DNA of 64,000 nucleotides. Origin: Candidatus Tiddalikarchaeum anstoanum (GTDB taxonomy: Archaea; Nanobdellota; Nanobdellia; Tiddalikarchaeales; Tiddalikarchaeaceae). How positions within the stretch are numbered: position 1 is the stretch's first letter; every line of letters starts with the position of its first letter. The DNA lies in contig CABMEV010000011.1 in assembly GCA_902385255.1 (NCBI GenBank), forward strand, positions 1 to 64,000. The letters run 5' to 3'. The position numbers were made by a program, and so were the translations under genes. A model generated the notes under the pieces. It was not told the DNA's origin. It searched no databases and saw only the letters and a list, made by a program, of their open reading frames with translations. Shown in pieces: positions 37,523 through 48,200 of this stretch.

Positions 37523-37944
37523 TTAGCTCCTATTTGTCTGCACATATCGCCTAGTTTGACATACCTGTTATGTACTAAGTCGCCGCTTTTCTTAAACTTA
37601 TACTCTTTGCTTATCTCTTTTGCGTATTCTTCAGGCACGCCTATGAATGTTTTAATTCTTTTGTAGTCTTTGTTTCCGTGGACGCTTTTATAATCAACCA
37701 TGTTTCTTACCATTCGTCTTACTACTCTGTCTGGTCTGACTGGAGGATAAGGTCCCCATTCTGGAGTTCCTCTGTGAAATACCTGCAAAGTTTCTTTCAG
37801 TACGTTTTCCCTGCTGCCTGATAATACTCCTTCTTCGCAGTTTACGATTATTATTTCATTGCCCATCCTTGCAAGCTTGGCTATTGTAGTCAGCATCCTG
37901 CCTAATATTACATCTTTTGCGTCTATTACTATTCGTTTAACCAA
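37516..37944 (-). CDS. rpl13: 50S ribosomal protein L13
   Basis: IDAKDVILGRMLTTIAKLA...NCEEGVLSG...PDRVVRRMVRNMV. Confidence 0.93.
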   Translation of the reverse strand: MVKRIVIDAKDVILGRMLTTIAKLARMGNEIIIVNCEEGVLSGSRENVLKETLQVFHRGTPEWGPYPPVRPDRVVRRMVRNMVDYKSVHGNKDYKRIKTFIGVPEEYAKEISKEYKFKKSGDLVHNRYVKLGDMCRQIGAKW

Positions 37945-38299
37945 GGATTATCACCTTTGATGGAGCTACGGGTTTACTTGCCCAGTCTTTTAATGTCTTT
38001 ATTGTAGATTTTGAAGATTTCAATTTTGCCACTGCGCTTTTGCTGTATTTGAATGCGACTATATTAACTTTATGGTCTAATGTTCCGGCGCTTAATACTT
38101 TGCCGAATACGAATACATTTGAACCTTCAGGCGTGTACCTGTTGATTTTTGAAATATTAACTTCGCTCTTCTTGCGAGTCGGTCTTTTTAATTCTTTTAT
38201 TACTCTAGCCAGGAAAGGCTTCTTGCTCTTTCTGTATTCTTTTTCAAGACTATTAATAATACCTCTAACTACGTAGTTTGTCGGGCCTGTACTTATCAT
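37937..38299 (-). CDS. rpl18e: 50S ribosomal protein L18e
   Basis: SEVNISKINRYTPEGSNVFVFGKVLSAGTLDHKVNIVAFKYSKSAVAKL. Confidence 0.93.
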   Translation of the reverse strand: MISTGPTNYVVRGIINSLEKEYRKSKKPFLARVIKELKRPTRKKSEVNISKINRYTPEGSNVFVFGKVLSAGTLDHKVNIVAFKYSKSAVAKLKSSKSTIKTLKDWASKPVAPSKVIILG

Positions 38300-38417
38300 A
38301 GTAGAACTAAAAAATAACGATTGATTTAAAAAGATTACGCTTCTAAAGTTTGATTAATGGCGTTAAAAAGCAGTTTTTTGATTTATTTACTCATTTTTTT
38401 AAGTTTTTATAAATTAA

Positions 38418-39194
38418 TTAAATGTCTCTTATAATAATTATGGGTTTTCCTTGTTTTATTGCAATAATATCCCCTGTCTTTAGCCTGTGAGGTTTTGTAA
38501 AAATGTGTTTTTTATTAGTCGTGCTCTTGTCATACTCGTATAAATCCTTGCAGTCAACGGATAAGTGAGGCATCGGCTTATGGTGGTTAAGTATCTCCAT
38601 CTTAATTTCGTGTTCTGTTTCGAAGCTGTTGTTCCTGATTTTTTTAACGCCGTTTTCTTTCATTTCAAAAATGCAGAATGCACCGATATTATTATTTTTT
38701 ACTTTTATTGCGTCGCAGTTGGAAGCGTAGCCGCTCCAGCCGTTAGCAGTGTAAAACATGAACCCTGTGCTTTTAATCCGCATTTTAACTAATTTTTCCC
38801 CTGTTTCCTGAAATTCTAAATTGCAGTCTAATATGTGCTCCAGGTTAGGTGATATTATTACTTCGTTTAATGAGAATTCCTTCAATATTTTATTATTGAT
38901 GGATACGCTGAGAGTGTAATACTCTTTTTCGAATAAGGTTTTATTTTCAGACTTTGCATAATTTGTCAGAAAGTCTCTATAATTGTCCAGCCTGCATGAT
39001 GAGTAGAATCCGAAACTTTTATTTGAACTGATAAGAAATGTAGGCAGTGATGTATTATCATAAAAGTTGGGCAGGTATACAAGGAGTGAACCGTCGCCGC
39101 CCACTATAAAATTGGCTGTTAGCCCCAAGTCATCAATTAATACTCTTATCTTTTTGGCTTCCTCCGCCAATTTAGGATGGTAGCTAAAGTTCAT
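38418..39194 (-). CDS. NAD kinase-like protein
   Basis: FIVGGDGSLLVYLPNF (GGDG), NEVIISPN, TANGWSGYASNCDA (GSTAY-like). Confidence 0.7.
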   Translation of the reverse strand: MNFSYHPKLAEEAKKIRVLIDDLGLTANFIVGGDGSLLVYLPNFYDNTSLPTFLISSNKSFGFYSSCRLDNYRDFLTNYAKSENKTLFEKEYYTLSVSINNKILKEFSLNEVIISPNLEHILDCNLEFQETGEKLVKMRIKSTGFMFYTANGWSGYASNCDAIKVKNNNIGAFCIFEMKENGVKKIRNNSFETEHEIKMEILNHHKPMPHLSVDCKDLYEYDKSTTNKKHIFTKPHRLKTGDIIAIKQGKPIIIIRDI

Positions 39195-39259
39195 CTATAA
39201 TTGTTTGAAAAAAAGTTATCGTTTAAAAAAGTTATTTACTCTTTGGCAGTTAATGTTTT

Positions 39260-39496
39260 CTATTGGATGGGTATGCAGTTTGCCCCCCTGCTGTTGTAAT
39301 ACAGCCATGCTTCGCAAACCCTGTCGCCTAAATCGCAATATGAATCATTTCCCTGAATGTTATATATCCCTCCCTGAGCATCACAATAAGAGGAAGCCGG
39401 ATTTGGAGGTAAAGAACTATTATTATACTGCTGCTCTTTTGCTGAACACCCGGATAATAATATTAGTAATATCAATCCCAAAATTATTATATTCAT
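39260..39496 (-). CDS. DUF333-type small lipoprotein (internal start)
   Basis: MNIIILGLILLILLSGCSAKEQQ...NPASSYCDAQGGIYNIQGNDSYCDLGDRVCEAWLYYNSRGANCIPIQ; start is internal to listed ORF 39260..39721. Confidence 0.8.
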   Translation of the reverse strand: MNIIILGLILLILLSGCSAKEQQYNNSSLPPNPASSYCDAQGGIYNIQGNDSYCDLGDRVCEAWLYYNSRGANCIPIQ

Positions 39497-39572
39497 AAAA
39501 AAATTATCTTCTGTTAATATAAAACCTTTTTCGATTTTAAACCTTAGGGAAATCTTTATTATGAAATAATAC

Positions 39573-40130
39573 GTGCTTATTTTGTTTATGAATTGGATTA
39601 AGGAGATATTCAAGGATGAGATAGTGCGCAGGTATTTTGTAGTTAATATTTTTGACGGCGTGTTAAGTGTTGTTGGAATATTAATAGCTTTGATGATGGG
39701 AGGAGTGTTTAATTCCCGCATAGTGATTATTTCATGCGTAGGTGCAGGCGTTGCAATGGGTATATCCGGGTTATGGGGTGCTTATTTAATAGAGCGCGCC
39801 GAAAGAAGATACAGCGCTTTAAACAAAGGATTAGAGTACACAAAAGAATTATTGGCTGAGCATTTGGAGAAATCAGTTATTATAGGGTTAGTTGACGGAT
39901 TATCACCAGTAATTGTCATGCTGTTCTTGGTTGCGCCTTTCTTCCTATTCTCAGTGATGACAGCGTTCTATGTAAGTTTTATCATTTCCATAATTATTAT
40001 AATACTGCTTGGAATTTTCATAGCCAAGATAGGAAGAGACAACGTATTCCATGGCATTCTAAAAATATTATCCGCTGCTGTCACTATCGTAATAGTCATT
40101 TACGTATTAGAATACCTGAAACTAGTCTAA
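39573..40130 (+). CDS. VIT1/CCC1-like membrane protein
   Basis: YFVVNIFDGVLSVVGILIALMMGG...GAGVAMGISGLWGAYLIERAERR; hydrophobic helices; real start likely MNWIKE. Confidence 0.75.
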   Translation: MLILFMNWIKEIFKDEIVRRYFVVNIFDGVLSVVGILIALMMGGVFNSRIVIISCVGAGVAMGISGLWGAYLIERAERRYSALNKGLEYTKELLAEHLEKSVIIGLVDGLSPVIVMLFLVAPFFLFSVMTAFYVSFIISIIIIILLGIFIAKIGRDNVFHGILKILSAAVTIVIVIYVLEYLKLV

Positions 40131-40131
40131 G

Positions 40132-41283
40132 TTAGGTGTTTATTACGATTAATGGGACAAACATTTCTTCTTTCGTTAATCCCGAATGGTTTGCCTTAAA
40201 ATTAGGATATTTTTGTCCGTTTAATTCATCAAACAAGGCATAACCATCTTTTGAAATCAGGGTATAATCCCCTATTCTGTCTATTAATTTGGGATTTATT
40301 TCGTATAATCCAAAAAATCCTTTTTTAATTAAGTCTTCACTTTTGTAAATTTCACAATATTTTCTTAATTTTGTTTTAACATATTTTACAAAATTATTCT
40401 TTTCCTTGTTTTTTACATAACAATACGTTACTCTGGAATCCCCTGATAATGGCTGGGATAACATATTATACAGATTAGGGTGTTTTTTGCTTAAATTTAT
40501 ACAATTCGATTTTTTTATATTTGCCAGTCCGTGGTCTGCGGTTATTATTAGTGTAGTATTAGTGTTTTGTATTGATTTAATGAAGGATTTTAATCGTTTG
40601 TCAAATTCTTTTAAATGTTCTTTCACTTTCCTGCTGTTCACTCCTTCATTATGCTGGTACGTGTCAAATTTGGTCCAATATGAGTAGACATATGTTTTGT
40701 TATTGTTTGATTTTATTATCTTAGTATTTTCATCGAAGAATTCTTTTAATGAATTATATGGATGGATTTTTGTTTTTCCTAAAGTTGTTTTTATGTATTC
40801 CCTAGTTATCATCTCTTTTGGGATTACAGTGTATTTTTTTATTTGAATATTGTCAAAAAAAGGTTTCATATTATATAGATTATTGGGGTTAATTTGTCCG
40901 TCTAGTTTTATATGTCCTGCTCTTGTCGCAAAAAGCAATATTTGGGTTGTCATCCCTATTTCTTTTAAATAAACAAACCATCCTGTAAAAGCGTGTTGCT
41001 GGGGTGCGAGTCCTGTAATGAATGAATTAAATGCTGCTGATGTTGTTGATGGGAATACGGAAGTAATTTTGTTTGTTACATATTTTTTAAGTTCTATGTC
41101 ATTATTCATTAATAATTCATAGCCGAGTCCGTCTACTACCATTAGGATTATATGCCTGGATTTTTTTAGTTTTTGAATGTCCAAGCCTTTTAACGGTTTA
41201 TATAATGTTTTTCTGCCTAATGCAATCTTTATTGAACTCATCAGGTTTACAATGCTTCCATCATTATAGTTAGGCAAATACAT
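40132..41283 (-). CDS. Alkaline-phosphatase/phosphodiesterase superfamily protein
   Basis: HIILMVVDGLGYELL, TSVFPSTTSAAFNSFITGLAPQQHAFTGWF, TLIITADHGLANI, NHSGLTKEEMFVPLIV. Confidence 0.88.
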   Translation of the reverse strand: MYLPNYNDGSIVNLMSSIKIALGRKTLYKPLKGLDIQKLKKSRHIILMVVDGLGYELLMNNDIELKKYVTNKITSVFPSTTSAAFNSFITGLAPQQHAFTGWFVYLKEIGMTTQILLFATRAGHIKLDGQINPNNLYNMKPFFDNIQIKKYTVIPKEMITREYIKTTLGKTKIHPYNSLKEFFDENTKIIKSNNNKTYVYSYWTKFDTYQHNEGVNSRKVKEHLKEFDKRLKSFIKSIQNTNTTLIITADHGLANIKKSNCINLSKKHPNLYNMLSQPLSGDSRVTYCYVKNKEKNNFVKYVKTKLRKYCEIYKSEDLIKKGFFGLYEINPKLIDRIGDYTLISKDGYALFDELNGQKYPNFKANHSGLTKEEMFVPLIVINT

Positions 41284-41342
41284 TTTTTGAAAACATTACA
41301 GACAATGTTATTATAAAAATATATGGGGCTAATTGTTTGAAT

Positions 41343-41930
41343 CTATGGTCCTGCTTTTTTCGGTTTTTCATATGAGAAAACGCCAAGTTCGGCGGACAAA
41401 GGGCAGTTTTTGAATTGAAAAATCTTGGTCAAGTCCTGGAGTACTCTCTTTGATTTAATCAGTTTAAATCCCTCTTTTTCCAACTCTTTTTTACTCCAAA
41501 GAGACTTGTGCGTTTCATAGGGGTTTTTGAATGCTTCACCCTGCGGGAAATAAGTGATAGGTGTGGATACGAGTATCGAATCACCATACTTTTTTATCAG
41601 ATTTATTATCTTAAACCCTTTAGCCTTGTCAAAATGCTCTATAACATCTATTAACAAAATTAAGTCATATTTTTTCTTGTTCTTTAATAAGAAGTCTTCA
41701 ATATTTTCCTCATAAACTTTGTCATAATTTTTCCATAAAAAGTTTTTGTATTTTTTCCACACTTCAACGCCGTCAATCCATAAATTATTCTTAAATTTTT
41801 TTCGGAGCAACTCTCCAAAAAGCCCTAACCCTGCACCTAAATCAAGCACCCTAAATTTCTTTTTATTATTAATCTTGCTGCTTACAAAATCAAGCACTGG
41901 TTTTCTGTTAAAAAGATCACTATAAGGCAT
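41343..41930 (-). CDS. Class I SAM-dependent methyltransferase
   Basis: FRVLDLGAGLGLFGELL, LILLIDVIEHFDKAKG. Confidence 0.85.
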   Translation of the reverse strand: MPYSDLFNRKPVLDFVSSKINNKKKFRVLDLGAGLGLFGELLRKKFKNNLWIDGVEVWKKYKNFLWKNYDKVYEENIEDFLLKNKKKYDLILLIDVIEHFDKAKGFKIINLIKKYGDSILVSTPITYFPQGEAFKNPYETHKSLWSKKELEKEGFKLIKSKRVLQDLTKIFQFKNCPLSAELGVFSYEKPKKAGP

Positions 41931-42010
41931 AATAATTAATTAAAAAAGGCTTATTTAAAAAATAGTTTGTCATTTAAAGTGTTCATAAGTAAAAAATAAA
42001 AAAAATATGT

Positions 42011-42094
42011 TGCGGGGGAAGGGTTTCGAACCCTCGTAGACACTAAGTCACAGGATCTTAAGTCCTGCGCGTTTGACCACTCCGCCACCCCCGC
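42011..42094 (-). tRNA. tRNA-Leu (TAA)
   Basis: Revcomp GCGGGGGTGGCGGAGTGGTCAAACGCGCAGGACTTAAGATCCTGTGACTTAGTGTCTACGAGGGTTCGAAACCCTTCCCCCGCA; long variable arm; anticodon loop CTTAAGA. Confidence 0.95.
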
Positions 42095-42151
42095 AAAAGA
42101 GGTTTGATAATAATTAAATAGATTAATTAGGTTTTAAAAATGTTTATTTAT

Positions 42152-42730
42152 TTAGAACTTTAAACCAACTTCGTCGGCAACTTTTTTAACTGCATCTATT
42201 GAAATTGCAAAAAATTCATCAAGACTCAACCCTAAACTTTCGCATTCCAAAATTATCTTCCTGTCTATCTTGGCCGCGAAAGACTTATTCTTAAATTTCT
42301 CCTTTAAGCCTGAAACTTTCATATCCGCCATTCCTCTTCTCATCAGCGCATAAGCGTGTATTAAGCCGGATATCGTTTCTGCCGCAGCTAAGGCATGCTC
42401 AAGCTTTTTCTCCCTTTTCCTGTCTTTTATGCCTTCAAGGTCAAAGCCGTAGCCGTGGGATATTATGATATCAATGAATTCGTCATCAAAACCTTCTCTT
42501 TTCAGGATGTCCCTTGTTTTTGTTAAATGCTTCCCTGCCTCGTTCTTTGTTATTCCCCAGTCCACATCATGCAATAATCCGAGCATCCTCCAATAAGTTA
42601 CATCCTCTTTTAAGCGCTCTGCCAACGCGCCCATTATGGCTTCACTTTCCAGGAAATGATTCATGTCAGACTTATCTTGATTATACTTCTTAATAAGCTC
42701 CAAAGCTTTTTCTCGGGTTATAGGAATCAT
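42152..42730 (-). CDS. HD-domain (HDIG-type) hydrolase
   Basis: MNHFLESEAIMGALAERL, MLGLLHDVDWG, IISHGYG. Confidence 0.85.
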   Translation of the reverse strand: MIPITREKALELIKKYNQDKSDMNHFLESEAIMGALAERLKEDVTYWRMLGLLHDVDWGITKNEAGKHLTKTRDILKREGFDDEFIDIIISHGYGFDLEGIKDRKREKKLEHALAAAETISGLIHAYALMRRGMADMKVSGLKEKFKNKSFAAKIDRKIILECESLGLSLDEFFAISIDAVKKVADEVGLKF

Positions 42731-42753
42731 TTTTTTAGAAAAAAAATAGTTTT

Positions 42754-43542
42754 TTATTTAACTTGTTTTGCGAATTCGCCTATGCTTTCCATCAGTGTCT
42801 CTATTGCCTTATTATATATTTCTTTAGGCTTTAGTTGTCCCCAGCTTTCAATATATAACAGCATATTCTCATCTGTGCTTTCAACTTTTATTATGTCAGG
42901 GAATGTTTCCTGACATGCTAGGCATAAGTTGCAGTCAAGTATCTTGTCAGAATCCACCTCTACTTTGCCGCCATTCTGTTTGAATACGTGCCTTGGGCAG
43001 ACGGCTATTATTTCGCCTGCTTTCTTTGATGCCTTGGCTGAATCAATGGATATGACTGGATAATATTTATGGTAAGCGAAACATGGGGCAAACTTGCTGT
43101 GGTACGTGCTTGTTCCAAGCTCTGCAGTTCCTGTGAGTTTTACTTCCTGGCCTTCGAATAATTTAACTATAGGAATATCATCAAATACTGGTTTAACACT
43201 CTTATCTGTTGACACTAAATCTTTACTGTAAACAGTACATGGACCTTTTGCTTCAAGTGATAATTGCACTGTGCATCTTGCGCAGCCGACACCTTTACAC
43301 TTGCAGTCTTCTTTTTTAACGTAAGTTTTCAAGTCTGTTGTTAAAGGTATTAATCCTAACCTGTGGGCTAATACTTCATCGTATAATGCGCTGTTATTTA
43401 TTAGTATACTCACATCTTCTATTGCGAGTGTTGGAACGTTGTTTATGCAGTTTCTCCTGATGCTGTTTACTATTTCAAAATTAGTTTTATTAATATTAAG
43501 CAATAACTGATCTTTTGATTCGCTTACGATTTTAACATTCAT
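42754..43542 (-). CDS. rpoD: DNA-directed RNA polymerase subunit D
   Basis: [42 protein letters not shown]; Fe-S-type Cys cluster CPRHVF...CNLCLACQE. Confidence 0.95.
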   Translation of the reverse strand: MNVKIVSESKDQLLLNINKTNFEIVNSIRRNCINNVPTLAIEDVSILINNSALYDEVLAHRLGLIPLTTDLKTYVKKEDCKCKGVGCARCTVQLSLEAKGPCTVYSKDLVSTDKSVKPVFDDIPIVKLFEGQEVKLTGTAELGTSTYHSKFAPCFAYHKYYPVISIDSAKASKKAGEIIAVCPRHVFKQNGGKVEVDSDKILDCNLCLACQETFPDIIKVESTDENMLLYIESWGQLKPKEIYNKAIETLMESIGEFAKQVK

Positions 43543-43937
43543 AATCTTCTACCCTTTTTACCGCCCTTCTTTCTGCATCCGTCGTGAGGCTTTGGTGTTA
43601 CATCCTCGATGTTTCCAATCCTTAATCCTGCTCTTGATAATGCTCTAAGTGCTGCTTGTGCACCTTTTCCCGGAGTTCTTGGGCCGTTATGGCCTCCTGG
43701 TGCTCTGATTCTGACATGTACTCCTGTTATTCCCTTGTTTAATGCTTCTTCTGCAGCTATTCTGACAATCATCATTGCAGTGTTTGGGCTCGCTTCCTGA
43801 CGGCCTTGTTTTACTACCCTGCCTCCTGAAACGAAGCTTATAGTTTCAGAACCTGTTATGTCTGTTATATGTATGAGTGTATTGTTGTAACTGGAAAAGA
43901 TATGCGCTATTCCCCAACGAGTATTGTCTTTATTCAT
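43539..43937 (-). CDS. rps11: 30S ribosomal protein S11
   Basis: [27 protein letters not shown]...[48 protein letters not shown]. Confidence 0.96.
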   Translation of the reverse strand: MNKDNTRWGIAHIFSSYNNTLIHITDITGSETISFVSGGRVVKQGRQEASPNTAMMIVRIAAEEALNKGITGVHVRIRAPGGHNGPRTPGKGAQAALRALSRAGLRIGNIEDVTPKPHDGCRKKGGKKGRRL

Positions 43938-43942
43938 ATTTT

Positions 43943-44617
43943 TTAATTACCTTTTATTTTTTTTTCTTCCTTTTTAGGAGCCTCTTTTTGCTCTTCCTTT
44001 TTGTGCTCCTCTTTCTTAGGCGCTTCTTTCTTTGCTTCCTTGTGCTCTTCCTTCTTAGGAGCCTCTGTGCTTTCTTCTTTCCTTCCTTTTTTTCCGACAT
44101 TTTTCATCTGTTCTATAAGAGGATGATCTTTATTGTTGAAAGGGCTGTTGCCTGAAAATGATATTTTTCCTTCTTCATCTTTTAACACCAGATAATTTGG
44201 ACTTGTTACTTTTCTGTCTCCGACGCTGATATGTCTGTGAGTGATAAATTGCCTTGCTTGTTTTGGTGTTCTCGCTATTCCTTTCTTCATAACCTGGGTT
44301 AATAATCTTCTTTCGCTGATATTATCAATAGTTAAATCAAGAACGTCATCCAAGTTGCTGTCCTTCTCTAAAAGGCCTAATTTTAACAGTCTTTTAATTA
44401 AATTCTCTCCTTCTTTTTTTGCCTGCTCGTTGGCTAATGCAGTTATCCTTCTTGCCTGTGCCCTGAATCCTCTAAGCAGTGAACTCATTCTCCAAATCTC
44501 TTTCTTATTCTTATAACCATATTTTTTGGTTAATTCTTTTTCAACGAGTATCCTGTTCTTCTCCCAAGGCTTTCCAGGCCTTAAGAATTTCTTTCTTGGT
44601 AATTTTGGCTGTCCCAT
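43943..44617 (-). CDS. rps4: 30S ribosomal protein S4 with repeated charged C-terminal tail
   Basis: [57 protein letters not shown]; tail of EAPKKEEHK repeats. Confidence 0.95.
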   Translation of the reverse strand: MGQPKLPRKKFLRPGKPWEKNRILVEKELTKKYGYKNKKEIWRMSSLLRGFRAQARRITALANEQAKKEGENLIKRLLKLGLLEKDSNLDDVLDLTIDNISERRLLTQVMKKGIARTPKQARQFITHRHISVGDRKVTSPNYLVLKDEEGKISFSGNSPFNNKDHPLIEQMKNVGKKGRKEESTEAPKKEEHKEAKKEAPKKEEHKKEEQKEAPKKEEKKIKGN

Positions 44618-45189
44618 TACTTCTTCACCACTGTCTTCTTTTTAGCAACTGCAGGTCCGCCATGTCTTCCAGTACTCTTTGTTCTCTGACCACGTACTTT
44701 TAATCCCCAACCATGGCGTAATCCCTTGTATGAGCGTAAGCGCTTCATTCTTCTTATGTCGAATTCGTTCTGCAGCTTTAAGTCGTTTCCGAGAACGTGC
44801 CTGTCTTGTCCTGTATCCAAGTCTCCCTGCCTGTTTATTAAAAATGCAGGTATTCCGTTCTGTACAGGGTTTTTCAATACTGTTTCAATCTTAGCTATAT
44901 CTGCCTCTTTCAAATCGCTTGTTAATTTATTCTCAGGTATTCCTGAAACGTGTAATACTGCGTGAGCGAAAGTTGTTCCGATTCCTCTAATTTTTGATAA
45001 TCCTATAAGTATTTGTTTTTTACCGTTTAAGTCTGTGTTATAAATTCTGACTATTGAACCGTAATCTTCTCTTTTTTCCTTTTCAGGCTTTCCCTGGTGT
45101 ACGACTTTCTGCTTATTCTCTGCCTTTTCAGGTTTCGCACCTTTCTCATTTTTAGGTTCAGTTTTTTCAGGACTCATATTGGATAACAT
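44617..45189 (-). CDS. rps13: 30S ribosomal protein S13 with charged N-terminal extension
   Basis: VRIYNTDLNGKKQILIGLSKIRGIGTTFAHAV...RRMKRLRSYKGLRHGWGLKVRGQRTKSTGR. Confidence 0.95.
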   Translation of the reverse strand: MLSNMSPEKTEPKNEKGAKPEKAENKQKVVHQGKPEKEKREDYGSIVRIYNTDLNGKKQILIGLSKIRGIGTTFAHAVLHVSGIPENKLTSDLKEADIAKIETVLKNPVQNGIPAFLINRQGDLDTGQDRHVLGNDLKLQNEFDIRRMKRLRSYKGLRHGWGLKVRGQRTKSTGRHGGPAVAKKKTVVKK

Positions 45190-45279
45190 AAAAAACAGTG
45201 ATGCATTTAAAAACGTTGCGGTTTTAAAACGCGTTAGAATAAAACTGCTAAACTCCCTGTGTCATTCGTCAATTTTCGA

Positions 45280-48200
45280 TTATTGAGGGTAGTATCGCCT
45301 GTATTTTACAACTCTATTGCTTGATTGTGTGGCTCTTTCAGTCCAAATAAAGTACATCTTATCATTATAAACAGCCATGGCAGGAGAAGCTACATCACCA
45401 TTAGAGTTGCTGACATCTCCATAATATACTTGTGTCATACCTCCTTCAGGAAGTTTAGTGTAATAAACAGATCTGCTGCAGCGGTATGTAACATGTACAT
45501 CAGTCCCTGCTGCAACCATATAAGGAGTGTCACAGTACCCTTCGCTTTGTGTAAACGTCTGGTTAGCGCTCCAAGTTGCACCATTGTCTGAAGACTTGCT
45601 GTAAAATAATATAGACCTGTACTCATCTCTATCTTGATTCACAATGATATATTGTTCACTCCAGGAGATGTATACATCATTATTATCTAAGACTGTTATT
45701 GCTGGATTTGTCTGGTTCATATTATTATAGAATAAGTTTACGGGAACAGTCCAGTTTAATCCTTTGTCTGAAGATTTCATAAAATAAAATTTTTTAGGAT
45801 ACGTGTTATAATCAGTGCTGAAAACAACATATACGTTGTCCCCTTTTGCTGCAATATTCGGATTATTAACTAAAATGTTTGTTGTATTAGACAGCGTGCC
45901 CCAAGTTACTCCATTATTTGAAGAGTTTTCTACAAAAAGAGTGTAAAAATTTCCCCATGGTATGTAAATATTGTTTCCGTCAGCGAATAAGTCTGAACCT
46001 CCTCCTATGTTAAAATATGGATTCCAGTTTATTCCATTTGAAGAGTTCATATACGCTGATGCCATTAAAAGGTGAATCCTGTTGCCGCTCATTAACATCT
46101 CTGTAGGATTCCAATAATTTGCCCCGCTTACATTAGTGACGGATTGATTAAAAGTTCCTCCTGAGTCAAGTGAGTTTTCAAAATAAGTTTTAGTGTTTCC
46201 ATCCCTATTATCCGCCCATGTTAAATATACATTGCTATCATTTGCTGCTACAAAAGCATTATTCGATGCGTGATATGCGTCGCTTGTTATTGTTTTAATG
46301 TCATCCCAGTTTGAAGTTTCAAAAGCTAAGGTGGAGCTGTTGTATGAAAATCCCTGGCTGGTGCAGCTTATTTTAGCCTCGTAAACTCCGGATGATATCT
46401 TTCCTGAAAAAGTGACATTTTCAGGGTTAATAGTCATTGAATAACTTGTATCATTCAGGTATAAATTGCATGAATCAAGTGGAGGAATACTGAGATAGTT
46501 CGCGCTGAATGTTGCAGTATTATTCCAGAAAGACTGCAAAGGTACAGAAATTCCTGTGAAAACATAAGGCCTGCACAATCCTGTGTTGCAGACTCCGTCT
46601 GCCAAGCTGTTGCTGTTAGAGTCGCAGTATTTTCCGTTGCTTGACTCTCCTATGAATACGTCGTCAATTAAGAAGTCAGTGTTTATGACGCCAATGTATA
46701 ACCTTTTGCTGTAAAGGGATGGGTTTATTCCTAGTCTTGTCTCAGCTTCAGCGTCAGGATGAAGTGTGACTTCATTCCAGTCATTATCAGTTAATCCGTC
46801 AATGCAGATAATATTGCTTGATGGAGTGCACATGCTGCTAAGCCCGTTCTGGTATATAGCATAATATAATGATGTTGCTCCGGGGTCAGAAGTAAGATAT
46901 TGAACAATCGTTAATGCTGCTGTCATAGGCCCGGCTAGTGCTCCTTTAATCCAGAATTTTATTTCATCACCTGTAATGTTTTGTCCAGCACCTACTGGCG
47001 GCGATCCGCTAAAACTAAAGCCGCTGTCTGCCAAGTGTAACGCTTTCCCTGTATGTCCTCCGCTTACAGTTTCAAGTGTAGCTGGTGCAGGTATTTCTCC
47101 TGTCTGTCCCCAGTCTGTTAGTCCATTCTCGAATCCTGGATTTAAAACAGTGTTTTGTGAAGGCTCGCTGCATCCACAGGTGTAAGTATCTGTTGGTTGA
47201 AAACTAGCACTGCCGCTCCAGTCGACCATGTAGCCTGATGAACATTTTGAATCAAAATTCACACAAGAACCGCTTACACACCAGCCGTCAGCAACACTGT
47301 CACTGTTACTGTCACAATAAGATTGAGGTGTCTGGGTTGAAAGTCTTATATCATCCAAATACGCTGAGCCTCCCTTCATAGCACCTATATAAATAGTTGA
47401 AGGCATTCCTGTCGCATCATATCCTGTATAGTCAAACAAGTCCTGCAAAGGATTAAATTCGTAAGTGTTCCATGAGTTCTCATTTGCTTTAATGCATCTC
47501 GCATAACTGTTCGGACCGTTAGGGTGTTCTCCGCATAAAGCAAAACTTGGATTTGTATAAAAAACGTAAAACATAGCGTTCTGGTCTTGCCCATCAGTCA
47601 TATTATAGAATACGTCTACAAACACAGCTGAATCACTTGCTGTTATATTCTTAGCGCCGAATATGCTGAATGATAAGTAGCTTGCCGTGTCAGGAATTCC
47701 CTCCTTTCCAATTATGACTGGTTCATTCTCACTAAGATTAAATGCAGCTAAATAAACTGAATTGCTGCCTGATTTTGAAAATGTAGTGTTAATCATAATA
47801 ATATCACCCACTGTCTTATTATTATAATTCCATCCTGTAAATCCGTCTTCAAATCCGGGATTGGATACTAAGTTTCCAGGTTCTTCTATTGACATTAAGT
47901 TAGTGCAAGTCGTTGCTCCGTAGCCGCTTTCCTGCGTGTTCCTTAGTGCTGAACTGCATGTCTGGCTGCTAGTCCCGTCATTTAGTAATGCTTTTACGCA
48001 GTGGGACTCGCTTGGAGCAAGTGAAGTATAAGTTATTGTTGTCGCACTTCCTGGAAGAAGAGGAGTTGTCAAGTCATAACTGGTTAACTGGCCGTCGATT
48101 ATTAGTGTGACTTTCTGAATCGCTTCGCATCCGGAATTTTGGACTACGATGCCGTCTCCTCTCATGCTTATAATATTAAGCCTTGAACAAGCACTTATCC

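Noticed and set aside
39260-39721. Full 153-aa version of the ORF
   Set aside because: The first half overlaps the divergent CCC1-like gene; lipoprotein signal starts at internal Met (39496).
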